The notes: generated by a model from the sequence alone, not told the origin. A stretch of DNA of 64,000 bases from Varroa destructor (GCF_002443255.2 NW_019211454.1:58663601-58727600); one strand, 5' to 3'; shown: positions 41,847-54,252, counted from the stretch's first letter. A program made the numbers and translations.

Positions 41847-42326
41847 TCAGACGAACGCTGAACCTGCTAATTTTTTCCAGCACACTTTGCCACTGAGCAA
41901 ATTTTTGAACGCTTTTCGATAGTCCTTATTGAAAATCGTATAGATAACTGGATTGAGCGACGAGTTAATATAGCCAAGCCACGTGATGAAGTTGGCCCAT
42001 TCCGCCGACAGGGTACAGTTTCCACAAAATGGCATGATGATATACATTAGGAAGAAGGGAAGCCAGCAGAGAACAAAGACACCCATAACAATGCCAAGGA
42101 TTCTCGCCGCACGGCGTTCTCGTGACAGCGAAATTCGTTGCCGTTCCTCCCAGCAGGCCGTCAGTTTGATAGGGGCCGCGGCTGCTGACGGCGCCGCTGA
42201 GTCCGATAGCTCGATCGCAGCCACCGCCTCAGTCAGCGAATTTCTTCTGCTATCGTTGTGATGATTTTTAGCCACCGAATCTTCACGTTCAGCGATTGTG
42301 GCCACCGGTCGGCTTGGAAGTGGTAC
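41847..42326 (-). CDS. TAR1: Receptor exon 3: loop 3, TM6, TM7 and C-terminus
   Basis: Starts after a pyrimidine-rich acceptor (CTGACTTAG) at codon GTA in phase 0 and ends at TGA (41849-41847). It encodes an Ala/Ser-rich part of loop 3, the RERRAAR segment, TM6 with CWLPFF, extracellular loop 3 with a CxxC pair (C311, C314) and a sequon at N313-C-T, TM7 with NPVIY, helix 8 and a short tail ending in a hydrophobic residue. The first ATG-like position inside is a GTG, so this is an internal exon and not a separate gene. Confidence 0.92.
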   Translation of the reverse strand, partial: VPLPSRPVATIAEREDSVAKNHHNDSRRNSLTEAVAAIELSDSAAPSAAAAPIKLTACWEERQRISLSRERRAARILGIVMGVFVLCWLPFFLMYIIMPFCGNCTLSAEWANFITWLGYINSSLNPVIYTIFNKDYRKAFKNLLSGKVCWKKLAGSAFV

Positions 42327-44359
42327 CTAAGTCAGGCAGCAAAGGGCAACAATATAAAGATAGATAGCAATATATAGCTGTGTTCTGTTATTTTTGCTAA
42401 ATATGTCTGTTATATGACCATGCTAATGTAAAGACAAACTAGACATTCGTGGAGCATTGGCTAAGCGATACCGATTTCGGCAATTGGCTGTAAATTTTGT
42501 GTTCTGACCGGAAGCCAGTCGTCTTGTCTGTTTATGTGAATAAACATTTAGCAATCAAACTAACGACTGAAACTTCGAGTGAACCCCACTCAAAAAACAT
42601 GCCTTCTTAGCGGAAACACTACAAATGATACATGACAAGATGAACGCTGTGATGTGCAGCACGTATTTCATATTTTCTTATACAGCAGCTTTGGCCTAGC
42701 TTAACGGCATCCTTTGTCAGCGGACGGGACGACTACCCAGCAAACTATCCCTGTTGAGCAGGACAGAAAATAGCGCGACAAGACTCAACAGGTTCTCGAA
42801 TAGAAACTTCATTGATTCAATGAGTCCTAGTTTCTTTGTTGTTAGAGTTGAACTAGCGCAATGTTTCTTTGCAGAACGTGTCGCTGAACTGTTTTCAAAT
42901 AGTGCTCTCATTAATATTATGGCACTAGAGAGATCCTTCATAACATAGTGGTAACCGATAATCGCATTTAAGAGGCTAATTTATATTGCTATTGTATTTT
43001 CACTTGAAAAATTGAATGTTCCCTCATACAGGCCACAAGAAAATTAGGTGCTGCAATACACTCCTGTGTGCGGTAAGAAAAATCACCGACACGGATATTG
43101 CTAATGTCGCCACGTATCCCCACAACCCCGCTATCAATGTGTAAGTCGGCCATCTTGGCCTGACTAGCCTCCTCAAGCGGCTTATCTATTACGACTGTTT
43201 AAAAGCCATGCATACATCCTGTCCAAACGTATACAAAGCCGAAGTACAGGGTATACATATTTTGTCTTCCACACGCAGTGAACGATCAGTAAATCAGCCT
43301 AATTTCAACAACGGGACGCGGATATATTGCCGCAGAGCATGATTGAATTAGATCCTGCCTAAACGAGTATCGATCGTTTGTACGAGGCTTATAATAGACA
43401 AAGCTTCGCCTGCAAACAGAACTGTCTACAAACCTTAGCTGCTGCGTTGGCTCTTTCTCGGAGCCGTTTTCGCGTTGCTAAATAAATCTTGAGGTAGACG
43501 ATACTCATGATGACGAGCGGAATGTAGAATGAGCCGGAAGCTGAATATACAACGTAGCCTTTATTGGCCGACAGTTCACAGGGGCCGTTTCCCCCTGAAA
43601 AACTCCAATCGTTCCATCCGACAAGGGGTGGAACCGAAATAATCGCTGAAATGAGCCATACAAATATTATTTGACTCGTCACCCGCCGTAAAGTGCGTTT
43701 ATGGACATAGTTCAATGGGTCGTGAATCGCCCAGTACCTGAAATAAGATAGAATGAATTAATTAATGTAACCAGCTAAAGCATAGCTTTAATCCACCTAT
43801 GGGAAGTATAATGTGTAAACGAATTCTCGACATAGTGACTATTTAGTTGAGATAAATGTATGTTAATTTTTTCTCAACATCTTAAGGTGTTCGTTCATTT
43901 CAATCAATGTCCTTTATCTAGTCAGTACGTTTATAGTCATGTACTCATCTCTCCCTTGACAAATCGATGTGCTACCGATGAATGAACTACGAAGGGTGAG
44001 CCTTGCATGTGGACTAGAGTCTATTGTACTTACCGATCCAACGCAATAGCGCATAAATTTAATATACTTGCGGTACAACATAGCACATCACAGGTGACCC
44101 AGGCCTCGCAGGCCACCGCGCCGAAGATCCAAACTTGTTTATTTAGGTGGTAGTGGATGTTGAATGGCATCACGAACACAGCGACAGTAAGGTCGGCCAC
44201 AGCTAACGAGACAAGAAACACATTTTGTACCGAACGAAGTGGGCGGTGTGTGAAAATGGACATAATAACGAGAGCGTTACCAACAACTGTGAAGACCGTG
44301 ATAACGGCTAAAATAAAAGCGACCCAAATGGCCGTCATACTAACATCTTCTAGAACCAT
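41847..44359 (-). CDS. TAR1: Tyramine/octopamine receptor (TAR1 / Oct-TyrR type), class A GPCR, three coding exons
   Basis: Plasma-membrane receptor for the invertebrate amines tyramine and octopamine; in insects this family couples mainly through Gi and lowers cAMP. The coding sequence joins 44359-44034, 43737-43434 and 42326-41847 (369 residues plus TGA). Directly visible: N28 in TM1, D56 in TM2 (LAVADL), C84 at the top of TM3 and C162 in loop 2 (the usual disulfide), D91 in TM3 (the amine-binding aspartate), DRY at 108-110, W136 in TM4, S174 and S178 in TM5 (amine-hydroxyl contacts), P182, CWLPFF at 297-302 in TM6, W326 and NPVIY at 335-339 in TM7, and C359 as a possible palmitoylation site. 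The [12 protein letters not shown] and GWNDW stretches and the [11 protein letters not shown] run before TM6 match TAR1 receptors better than dopamine, serotonin or beta-type octopamine receptors. The third intracellular loop is only about 70-80 residues (over 200 in Drosophila) and holds an RRNS site at S240, a PKA-type motif. Position 5.43 is Ala175, usually Ser. Only about 10 residues precede TM1. An alpha2-like octopamine receptor is the main alternative name. Confidence 0.93.
42327..43433 (-). other. Receptor intron 2 (phase 0, 1107 bp)
   Basis: GT-AG intron with donor GTTTGT and acceptor CTGACTTAG, located in intracellular loop 3. Short open frames inside it (for example 42717-42941) resemble nothing I know and are probably chance. 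Because loop 3 varies in length between arthropods, an extra or alternative exon here cannot be excluded by reading alone. Confidence 0.8.
43434..43737 (-). CDS. TAR1: Receptor exon 2: TM4-TM5 and start of loop 3
   Basis: Begins after an acceptor TTATTTCAG and supplies the last base of Arg109, then Y-W-A-I-H-D-P, giving a perfect DRY continuation. It carries TM4 (W136), extracellular loop 2 with GWNDW and Cys162, TM5 with S174, S178 and P182, and the basic RKRLRERA start of intracellular loop 3. It ends at AAG|GTTTGT in phase 0. That donor is weaker than the first, but the frame joins exactly to exon 3. Confidence 0.9.
43738..44033 (-). other. Receptor intron 1 (phase 2, 296 bp)
   Basis: GT-AG intron with donor GTAAGT and acceptor TTATTTCAG. 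It interrupts the arginine codon of the DRY motif. I see no coding potential inside it. Confidence 0.88.
44034..44359 (-). CDS. TAR1: Receptor exon 1: N-terminus to TM3/DRY
   Basis: Encodes residues 1-108 and two bases of Arg109, covering TM1, TM2, TM3 and the DR of the DRY motif. The ATG at 44359 sits in a good context (A-rich before, G after) and is the only Met between an in-frame TGA about 30 bases upstream and TM1. The exon ends at a strong donor (CG|GTAAGT), splitting the Arg codon in phase 2. Introns inside the DRY arginine codon are known from other rhodopsin-family receptors. No N-glycosylation sequon lies ahead of TM1, which is unusual for the family. Confidence 0.92.
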
Positions 44360-47300
44360 TTTTTTTTTTTTGGTCTTTCTTAATAATCAAGTTGATAAAT
44401 GATCGGTGAAAAGAAAATGAGATAGACCGAGTACTCCGGACTGGTGATTGTATCTCCTGCAAATGCAAAATGTACAACAGGCGATAGAGAAAGTAGTGTT
44501 ATACAATCATTAAACCGTTGAGACGATGAAACTCATTAAGCTCTCACAAAGAGTATTACCTCAAACATCTATTTCTTCAGTCTAAATGATCTCACATCGA
44601 AGGTTTTATAACTACTGTATATAGCACGAGAACTATTTGATTACTTATCAGTAAACCAATATGTGTCTCATTTATATTCAGCGAATGTAAAAGTTAGCCG
44701 CATCGATGATAACACTGTTGATAACGTCATAAGATTCAGTCACTTCTAATCGTGCTTCTCTGCTGCCTTCCAATCTGCACCGCTTAACTAATTCAGTCCC
44801 TCTACTGGGATAAGCAACATAAAAACCACAGCAGTCAATTTCAAACAGTACGGAAAACTTCTTCTCCTCTATTAAAAAAAAAAAAAACATTTTCCGCCAT
44901 TCAGTCTCTTCTAGAATAGTTCCTCCTTCTGCGTTTTGTTTAGGAAGCTCGTCTGATGCTCTGTCTGAGTTAGTTAGTATTAACAACCGGCTCATAATAT
45001 TCCCAGACCTGTTAGCCCAATCGTATTAAATGATCCTGCTTCTGAACAGCTTATACTATTGAGCGGATGAATCTGGTGTCAAGAGCCGCTCGAAAACTCA
45101 ACGTTCAATAACTCTGGTCTGAATTTTTTTTGACGTAGAACCCGGAATTAGAACTTAAACATGCAGAGGTTGTGCTGTCATGTAACGGAACCATTTGCTC
45201 CTACAGACAACAGCAACAGTGCCGCGTTAGCGCACTTGATTCTGACCGTGTGGAGAAGCCCAAAGACGACGACAAAAATCCCTGCTCGGGTAGTTCTCTA
45301 TTTGTATTCTTTACTGTGACGGTCCTTGTGAAAAGTAAACCCCGTCGGAAAATGTCGTTTACGTGTGAAATGAGGGAACGACATTTCTAGAGGCATTCAG
45401 AACTGCTAACTATTGCTCGAGGCAGAGATAAAAATAGATAACATTTTCAACTGTTTCAGGTAATGGTGACAGGAGTTAGTTAGCATGCAATACATCCTCT
45501 AACTACACTATGTAGTATATTGAAGTTCGGCCATAAAGTGTGTGTGCTTGTTCCTTTGTCAGCCTCTATTATAGCCCCTTAAAATGCAGCATAAACAATT
45601 ATAAGGATAAAGGAAAGATGGTGGTACCTACAGCTGTGATGTATGTTTATTACTTCGTTTATAGATACACTCTAAAAGGCCTCCACTCTATTTTGTATTA
45701 CCATCGTCATCATAAAATTGTCACTAGTGCGTCATTACCAGTGTTACGTAACTGCTACGATATAACGCGTCATGTGAACAGCCTGACTCTTCTTCAGCAA
45801 GACAAATACAAACATGACTACTTTTCCCGATCTGTATATATATATATACATATTGCCATGAACAGAACGTGAAGAACCCTTGAGCTCTTCCTTTATAGAG
45901 CAATCCAACAGTTAGCCGACTCCGTTCTTTCCATACTGTCCGCCCCCCCACCCCGCCCGCGCGAGCAGACAGCCAACTCAAGTTAACAATTCGTCTCAAT
46001 GGGCCGACAATGATGACGGAGAGAATTATTTCGGGCATGTCTGGTGCAGTGCCCTCTTTTTAGATCTCGGCGAATCAATATTGAGTGTCTTCTGTTTCGA
46101 AAGATAAAATGTGGAAAAGTAAAAAATGTTCTACTAGTTTATATAAGCTACTACAACCAATTTCCTCACATAGATAGACAGTGGTTTTATTGCAGGTACG
46201 AAACGATATGAGGAAATGAAGATGGCACGAGCATTAGCGGAGAATGACCTATATAAGCGAGTATCAGCATCTTGAAGTGGCTATCTTGAGTGAGTGGTGT
46301 GACATCGTCGTCAATCAGTGCTTACAGTAAACAGGGACACATATGTGCGTTACTTGTTGATTGTAGTGTTCTCTTTTTTAATAATACTTCGTTAATACCT
46401 TGCGATTTTCCGGGGAAACTGTTTCGGCGTCGCATACTTTTCAGCTGATTAAACGATCATTAAATGGACAGCCGTGTTCGAAGTGTAGATCGGAAAAATC
46501 CTGAAAGGGTCGAGCTTGATTTGTAGAACACTTTATTAACCCAGGTTTCGCTTTTTTGTTCCTTGTAGCTTCCTTCGTCCGGTCTCTTGGTTCCGTCAAC
46601 GCTCGATTTCCGCCAATTTACATTGTCACCTTTTTACAGAACAGATCTTCTGCTACTGATATCTTCCCATCACTTATTGTAATGTTAATAATCATCTTCA
46701 AGCGAACAAGATGTATATTTAGATAAAGCAAAAATTGCCGCAAGTGTATATAGATTTCTTATTGATGAATCTATCTGACAACGCTAGCTATAGCTACTTC
46801 ATATGACTCGCGTAATGCTTTCGATCACACCGATGCTTACATACAAGAGAAATTTCATACGCACGCATACATACATATATGGAAGTTGCACATCGCCTTT
46901 AAGTTTCCGTAGTAATATTCAGAAAACTTCAGACCAAGAACTATAAGACACTTCTCTAGCCACGTTGGCCAAAAAACGCTGATACCTGTTGCTAAATTCA
47001 ATCCTTAACTAGTTAAAGGCACCTTATGGTAATCGAATATAGCGATAACATCTCCATGCCTTACAGATAGTATCTATTTAAGCTAACATTTGATGATCGC
47101 TCATATACACTGTGTACATAACGTCAGGGATGGCCGTGCCCACCGTCAGTGACCCCCTACATAGTCACAAAGTAAATATACGATACAAAAGGACTACATA
47201 TGTGAATCACTGATGTATTATAGGGTCCTAAATGGGCACAAAAAACACTAAAAAGTAAGTGCTATGATGCAATGCAAATGATGTTTATAAAATTATAGAC

Positions 47301-50300
47301 AGGTAAGTTATTCTACATTGTTCGCACGCTTTGAAAATGGTATATCTTAATAAGTATCTCAGCTTTACGAAAACGAGAATGTAATGACTTTATTTAATCT
47401 AAATTCCAAAAATACATAATAGAATGTAAGATTAATAATCATTTTTGGTTAGGAACAAAGGTTAGGAACACATCCATGTTGTCGGTGCCTTACATTCTCG
47501 CTCACTACGCTTGCCTCATTAAATCCTTTATTCGCTTTGGTGTTTAACTTTTTACATCAAACAGTGCCTCTTTCAATGTTGAAACGGCATGCGCGAACCT
47601 ACATAATTTGGCAATAGGTTAATTGCAACGTCTGTATGTACTCTTTTATCATGTACGATGAAATACATTTGACCTGAAATATGCAACCGAATCTTCAACG
47701 CTGTTTTGATGTGTGAGCCTTCGAAAAAGCTCTTGAAAGAAAGTTATTGAGAACCAGGCCCAGCTCGACCCAAACTTGTTGGGACAACTACAAAGATAGA
47801 GTTTAATTTCGCCTTTTACTTTTTCCATGATCAGGTAATCTGAAAGATACCCTTAAGCGGAACAAATCTAAGCTTGCGTTTGCTGACCGGACCGCAATGT
47901 ATGTCTTCCTAAGCTCGTCTGGATACGTTCAGTACCAATATATCCGACGCTAGGACATTGCCACTAAAAACGTAGTTTGCTACTTTAGTGTACTTTGAAG
48001 AATCTATGAATTCTGTCGCCAGTTAGTAAGAATAAGTGCCGAGTAAAAGCTTATTTCATGTGTGTATTACTATTGAAATTAAAGTAGAAACACCCAGTGG
48101 GGTTTCAAAGCAAGCGCAAAGTTATGCCCATTTATTTAATTACACAGTTCGCCTCTTCTTACCATTCTCCGGCTTGACCAAGTTCCACGTGACCCATCCA
48201 TAAGACGAAAAGATGAACTGGAAAAAAGAGAACATATATGGGGGCTGTAGAATGAACCAAACGAATAGGGGAGATATTCAGATTCGCGTCCCTGCATTTC
48301 GTAGGGGTCGATAACTTAGCGTACGTCATTTTGCCATAAAGCTTATCATGCATAGATTCGCGAGCACAAGCAGACAAAAACGTTAGGGCGACAGCTAAAA
48401 GTTGGCTCGTGATTAACTATGCATTTTTCAAATGCATAGTGATATTTGCGTACACAGTAATTTACATAAATCGACTAAGCAGTTACGTATCTTAATTAGT
48501 GTTTTGTCACGGACGGTCTCTTCTTCCTTGTCCTCAGTTCTTATATGGCTCTTATATGTAGTCAAATCGCTTATGGCAATAAACAAGGCGAATGCCCTAT
48601 GATTTATAACATTAGAGATTAGCAAGGGAGGAATAAAAACGTTCGTTGTACCTTTGCGTGGAACATATTTCATATGGCTTATATGCATCCAGGGATTTTG
48701 ACAATGTTCTCAATCGCAACAATCCGTACAGTGCTTACCTATTATTAGTACCGTATAAAGAAGGTAAATTTATGTGAGATTTTCGCGCCCCTAAGAGGCA
48801 TTTGCTCAGCCAGTCCGCGCGGGGTCTATTAAACCACTTGCGAGCGCTTCCATGACGAGCAGTAGCAACCTACTCTGTCGATATATTTCTCCCGGAAAAA
48901 AGCTCACGACCCAGAGAACTGTGACCGGGAAAGACCTGGGGCGGTGTAAAACACGATTGTTCGTTCGTAAGCCTTCATGTTTCATATACCTATGCAGCAA
49001 ATGGATACTGACTATTTTTCGTTTCGAGGCCATCATCGTCATCGTAGTTTTGCTGCCATCTTGAGAAGTTGCTCACATTGGCTCTCAGCAGAGAATAGCA
49101 ATAATTACAATTCCAATTAAATAATTGATAAAAAAACAACCCCACGGAGCCAACCGATAAGTCCGACGCAGAACTGAGCACCGACAAAGTCTCTATCTGT
49201 CAGCTGACTTGCCGTTAGAGATCTCAAGATTCTTGCTCTTCGTCCTCCTTCTCCTTTTTTTTCACTTCACACCTATTCCTACTTTATTTCCCCTTATCTT
49301 TCTCGTTTTTCCCACAGGTTGGTACATGTTTATAAGTCACTATTTTATGATAAAACAGCATATTTACTTGTATGGTGTCCATTTAAGGTTTTAGGTAGAC
49401 AGACACCTGTGTAAGTATCCTGTAAAACGCTTTGAAAGATTTCATCGAGTGGTGGTGACTCATTGGAAAGTAATCATCAATGATTTGTAATCGCGTCTAT
49501 GCTGCTACTGATCAGAAATAGAAAGTGTGTCGGCCCTTTGTAAAGCTTTGTGCGATTGCAATTAGGAAAAGTATTGAAGACTTTTCCTAGAGTTATTTCG
49601 CTGTATTTGTTTACGGATATTTTTCATCATCTCGGCATTATATATTTGGAAAACAGATGGGGTCCTTTGAAAGCACTTGCTTTTGCGACAGCACAGATTA
49701 GATGACTTCGGTAAGTAAAGAATAATTCCAAGCAATCGTATACGTAAAAGGAAACTTCACGAGGTACGTCTTTCCGCACGAATCGTCTTTCCGCCTTAGA
49801 TATTTCGTAGGGAATCTCTAGGGGCATGAATATTCAACCGTTCTCCAAAAGTGAAACCATAGTAATCCTATTAAACAAACCGCACCATCGTTGGATCGCT
49901 GTGTGTACGTAATTCAGCTGGTTTAAAGATGACAAACCACGCACCTCCTCTCTATTGTGGTGACCCTAGGGATATACTGGGTATGTAGTGAGAAAAACCG
50001 ACCCTGTTTAAAGCAACGTGCGAAAGGAACGCGTGGACCATTTTTGCTCAGACTTTTGCGGTAGTCAAACATTGTCAAGTTGGTTAACCTGGCCAGCAGC
50101 CAAATAAAAAATGAAAATTTTCAGTTTTATGTTTGATACGTCCGTTTGGCATATTGCTCCGGACGCTGTCTGCTTCAGCAGGAAGCAGAGCATATCTACG
50201 CCCGGCTTCAAATCTAGACAATCTTATTTATCTCTGAGTTTGGCAAACAAGGACGGTACCACTACCGCATCACGAGGACATCCGGACGGTAGTTACCGCA

Positions 50301-51747
50301 GGTACATACCAAGCAAACCTTAGCATGGTCTCCTTCTAGTTTAAACAATGATGTACCATGCTCGCATGTTTGTATCATTTTTTAATAGCTTTTTTTTCTT
50401 TGACAAAACATGACACAATACAGTAACCTAGAGTTAAACCTACCTAAACAAATATACTTAATTAGATTTGGTGCTGAAGAACAGCTAGACGTTATCTAAA
50501 GCAGACAGTAGGTCGTATCTAACAGAAGCAAATTAATTATCTTAAGCTTCGTTTTTCATTTCTTTATTCCTACTTTTACTTCTGCCCAAATGACATGAAA
50601 TTGAAGATATTGCATCACGGCCTGGAGAAGGCAACAGTAATTACAATTCAATCAGTCATGTCCTATGTCAGCTTTTTGGCTGATAGGCACATCATCACTC
50701 TAAAATTTAGGGTGTGACGATTATTTATAGAATAGGTTTAAACTAAACATCGCTACTAATTTTAAACGCTATATATGGATTCGTTTTCCTTTTTGAAATG
50801 TGTTCCATCTCTGAGCGTCCCGCAAATTACCCTCTAAGGTGAATAACCTCAGGCGTTTTTGGCCTTACAGAAAAAACATCAATTAGCAGCATTCATTCAG
50901 TGAGTGACTTTGCGTATACCTGCCGTAGCTCAGTGAATCCGGATTTCTTCATACACTTTCGGTGAGAAACCGTAGTTAGCATATTCTAAGCTATTTTTTA
51001 CGTGTCAATACAAAAAAAAAGTAAACCAACATTGTCTAATTTAGACCATGAGTCTAAAATAAAAACAGATAACGTATACAAAATAACGTCGCATTGGCCA
51101 CAGGACTACAGTGACGTAGGATTTAATAAAGCATGAACGACGTCTCACTACAGATCATGTGCAATATAAATGCAATTAGGAGAAGATGTGATTTCCTTAA
51201 TATAGTTGCCTAAACAGGAACGACGCGCAAACGAAGCCTAATCTGAAGGTATACATATCTAACATTTGCTCATGCTGGCAGTAACACGAACGGTGGTGGA
51301 GATCATCTCTTTGACCTCGCCGATGTTGCAAAAACATTACGTGTAATGGCATTGTCCACATTTGCACACTGCGAGCAGCGGTTTTTGTACGTAAGGACCA
51401 GGAAGGCTGGAAGGATAAAGACAGGCAGCAACTATGAGCCACTTAGCTTCCTGGATGCCACTTTGTGCCCTTTGTGCTCGTCGTCCTAGACTATTAGTGC
51501 TACGGCGTTGTAGGTACCTATGTAGTAAGGCAAGGGAAGCCTCTTAAGCCGTGCAAATGGGTAAAAAGCATGCCTATAGAAGGAAGGGATGACTTAAAAA
51601 GACCCATTACTGTCCTAGTAAATCAGTTGATTGTTCTGAGGGACGACCTTCAAGTAATCAGGCCGATGAAGTCGCTACCGCCGTTCAAACTAGACGAGTA
51701 CTATCATACTTATCTGCACAAATTATCATCAACAACAATTGTGTATT
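44360..51747. other. Upstream flank of the receptor gene; no recognisable coding region
   Basis: Immediately before the receptor ATG is a run of twelve A on the minus strand (44371-44360). No TATA box, initiator or upstream exon could be assigned with confidence, although the promoter and any 5' non-coding exons should lie in this direction. Open frames are up to 110 codons and unremarkable. A TA run lies at about 45835-45848. Confidence 0.45.
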
Positions 51748-51824
51748 ATGAAATGATATGATTTCTGCAGTGGAATTTCATACGTTCTGCAGAAATTGCA
51801 ACTATTGTAGAAAGATCATTTCAT
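51748..51824. repeat. Nested inverted repeat
   Basis: Outer arms ATGAAATGAT (51748-51757) and ATCATTTCAT (51815-51824) enclose inner arms ATTTCTGCAG (51761-51770) and CTGCAGAAAT (51787-51796). Both pairs are perfect 10-mers on a shared axis with an asymmetric bulge. Confidence 0.8.
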
Positions 51825-51852
51825 GTAGGTTCAGAAGCACAGCCAGAGTAAC

Positions 51853-51904
51853 TTCATACATTTCGATCTTTTTGAGCGATGCAACTTTCATGAAAATGTA
51901 TGAA
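51853..51904. repeat. 11-bp inverted repeat
   Basis: Arms TTCATACATTT (51853-51863) and AAATGTATGAA (51894-51904) are separated by 30 bases. Confidence 0.78.
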
Positions 51905-51989
51905 TCGAAAAGTTATTGTTAGTGCTGCGCCACCAAGAACCAGTCATCTGGTTCGTATGGGACTATAATCAGGACAGACCGAAGAGGTC

Positions 51990-52036
51990 TTTTCTTAGAT
52001 CAAACATGCTGAGTATGCATAGTTGATCTAAGAAAA
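51990..52036. repeat. Long hairpin, 14 + 4 bp stem
   Basis: Outer arms TTTTCTTAGATCAA (51990-52003) and TTGATCTAAGAAAA (52023-52036) pair perfectly. A two-base mismatch is followed by ATGC/GCAT closing a 7-base loop. Overall length is 47 bases. Confidence 0.85.
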
Positions 52037-54252
52037 AAATCTGAGCAGTAAGTTGATGTTCGACTTAGAGGTTTCAGTCTTTTCCGGGTGGCCAACGTTA
52101 CCCAATCGCAGTAAATTTACGCCAACGGCGGCAAAGTAGGCTTCGGGTCAAAAACGAGATTATATCTGTTTGCTTTCGAGTCGGTGCTAATATAATTCTC
52201 AATGTCATAGCACACATAAATGTGACACTTTGTCGGAACAGTTAGCATCAGCAGTTTAGGGCATAGCGTCACAGTTTATCATATATAGTTGTGGGCAATT
52301 TTTAACCTAAAATTATATGCAATGATTCTTTCCTATCGTATTGACTACTGGATACTCAGATGCCACAATGCACAAGGGCGAGTGGTTCAACCTTACCGTA
52401 ACCATAAGTGGAAATGCCTTTTTATGAAATGGTACGAAGGTTCGCGCCTAGGTCGACTTGTCGATACTCTTGAAGAGCGCTGATATGAATATTGTCTGCC
52501 TTCCAACGGCTAAAGAGGACCCTCTAAACTTAATTTTCGCTATCGCTCAAAAAGACGATAGCTTCAAGGCCGTCAAGCAAACAATTTTTCAAAACGAACC
52601 GAGCATGGACACCTACTCTATGGTTGTGAATGTGTATTAACGAAGAAAGCGAAAGAAGCTGCTTCCAAAATGTTTCGTCCATACCCGCAGGGAATTTGTT
52701 TGAAAATATCTGTTAAAAGTAACGTCTAGGACTAGCTGCTTTCAATCCAGAAAGTGTTTAGCAACAAACGCTTCGTGTACTAAAGGATTCTTACGGCTTT
52801 CCGCTCACAACGAACAGGAAAAAAGGCGACAGACAAATCTGAAACGGACTGTTTGAGAACACTTATGATGTTCCCTATAAGCTCTGCGCAGATTCCTCCA
52901 TCTACGTGTTTAAACGTGCCATGTAACATAGCTCTATCAAATTAGTCGGACTTTAAGCAACATACAACTGTTTCTATATACGCATCCTCGTAATCTAATT
53001 ATAGTAAGAATCTTTCTATGTGGCGATAGATGTTTCAAAGGGAGTCATCACTATTAGCAATAACAGCTATTGCTGAGTCATTTACAATGGGAAATGCGCA
53101 ACCAATTCACTCTAACACGTTTTGGCTAGTTCCCTATTCATTTTCACAGTGCAATTTTTAACAAAAATTTGATTGTAGATGTAAAAGTTGGTGAAAAAAA
53201 AACTCATATTTTTTCTTCTGAACGCCAATACCTTGTCTTTAAATGACTGTGTAAGAATGTCAGAGATCCACTCTAGTTACGCAGAAACTCTGTAAAAACA
53301 TAAACACAACAACATCTGGAGCTCCCTCACACAATGTCGCGTTTAGAACTCTGTATCCGATCACGCGTGAAATTATTTCGTATCATTGCAAAAAACGTGA
53401 CACGTATTACATGCCGTAAGTGTCCAAGGAGGTCTTCAACGTCGCATATAGAGACACGAAAATCTATTCTTTACTTCTTAGTGCCCCGTATGGATATAGG
53501 ATTTATAAAATGTATTCAGACAGATGGCAGGCGGAGGCCCGAATATATTCCAATGAGTTCGGGGCCTCAGAATAGATATAGTGACTTCCAAATACCAGCA
53601 GCAGTCCTGATTGTGTGTTTTATTTTCCATTTTGTTCGTCTTCGTTTGTTTGCTCTCGTCCCGATTCCGTCTCACAGCCCAGCACAGCCAATGGGCCCGA
53701 GCGAGGGTAAATCTCAAAAGCGTATCGCAAAAACACGCCGTTCGCCACCAGCAGGTGCTATAACATTCGCCGTTATGGTAGCTCTTCGGCGTGGTGCAAC
53801 TGTGTGTGAACTATGCGTGTATATAAATCTCCAAGATTCGTTAAAAGTCAGCTGGAGAATGCCTTACTTTAGATACTGAACGTGGATAGGGTAAAGCGGG
53901 GAACTAAGTTGCTAACCAAAGTTACTGCTAACAGGACTTCCAGTCAGGAGGTTCCAGTTGAATGTAACACTTCTCCTACCATCAACATCCCAATTGCCAG
54001 GACAAAACAAATGACTGAATTTAAAATCAGATGCCACTTTCCTAGAGTCCCATGCCATTACCGATATGTTAGTTTGTAACTCAAACCACGCTTGTTGCAG
54101 ACTGAAGTTTGTCTTACGTTAGCGTCACTTCTTCATTCACTATAAGCCAAGGCGAAGGGTGCTTCGATAGGACTGGAACGATGGTTTTTGAAAATCCAAA
54201 GAAATCTAAATCTAAACTGCTAGAAATTTTTATATGAACTCTTTTTCAAAGC

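Noticed and set aside
41983..42261. Plus-strand open frame opposite receptor exon 3
   Set aside because: Antisense shadow of a strongly conserved coding exon.
42717..42941. Open frame inside receptor intron 2
   Set aside because: It does not resemble loop 3 of any aminergic receptor, and exons 2 and 3 already join in phase without it.
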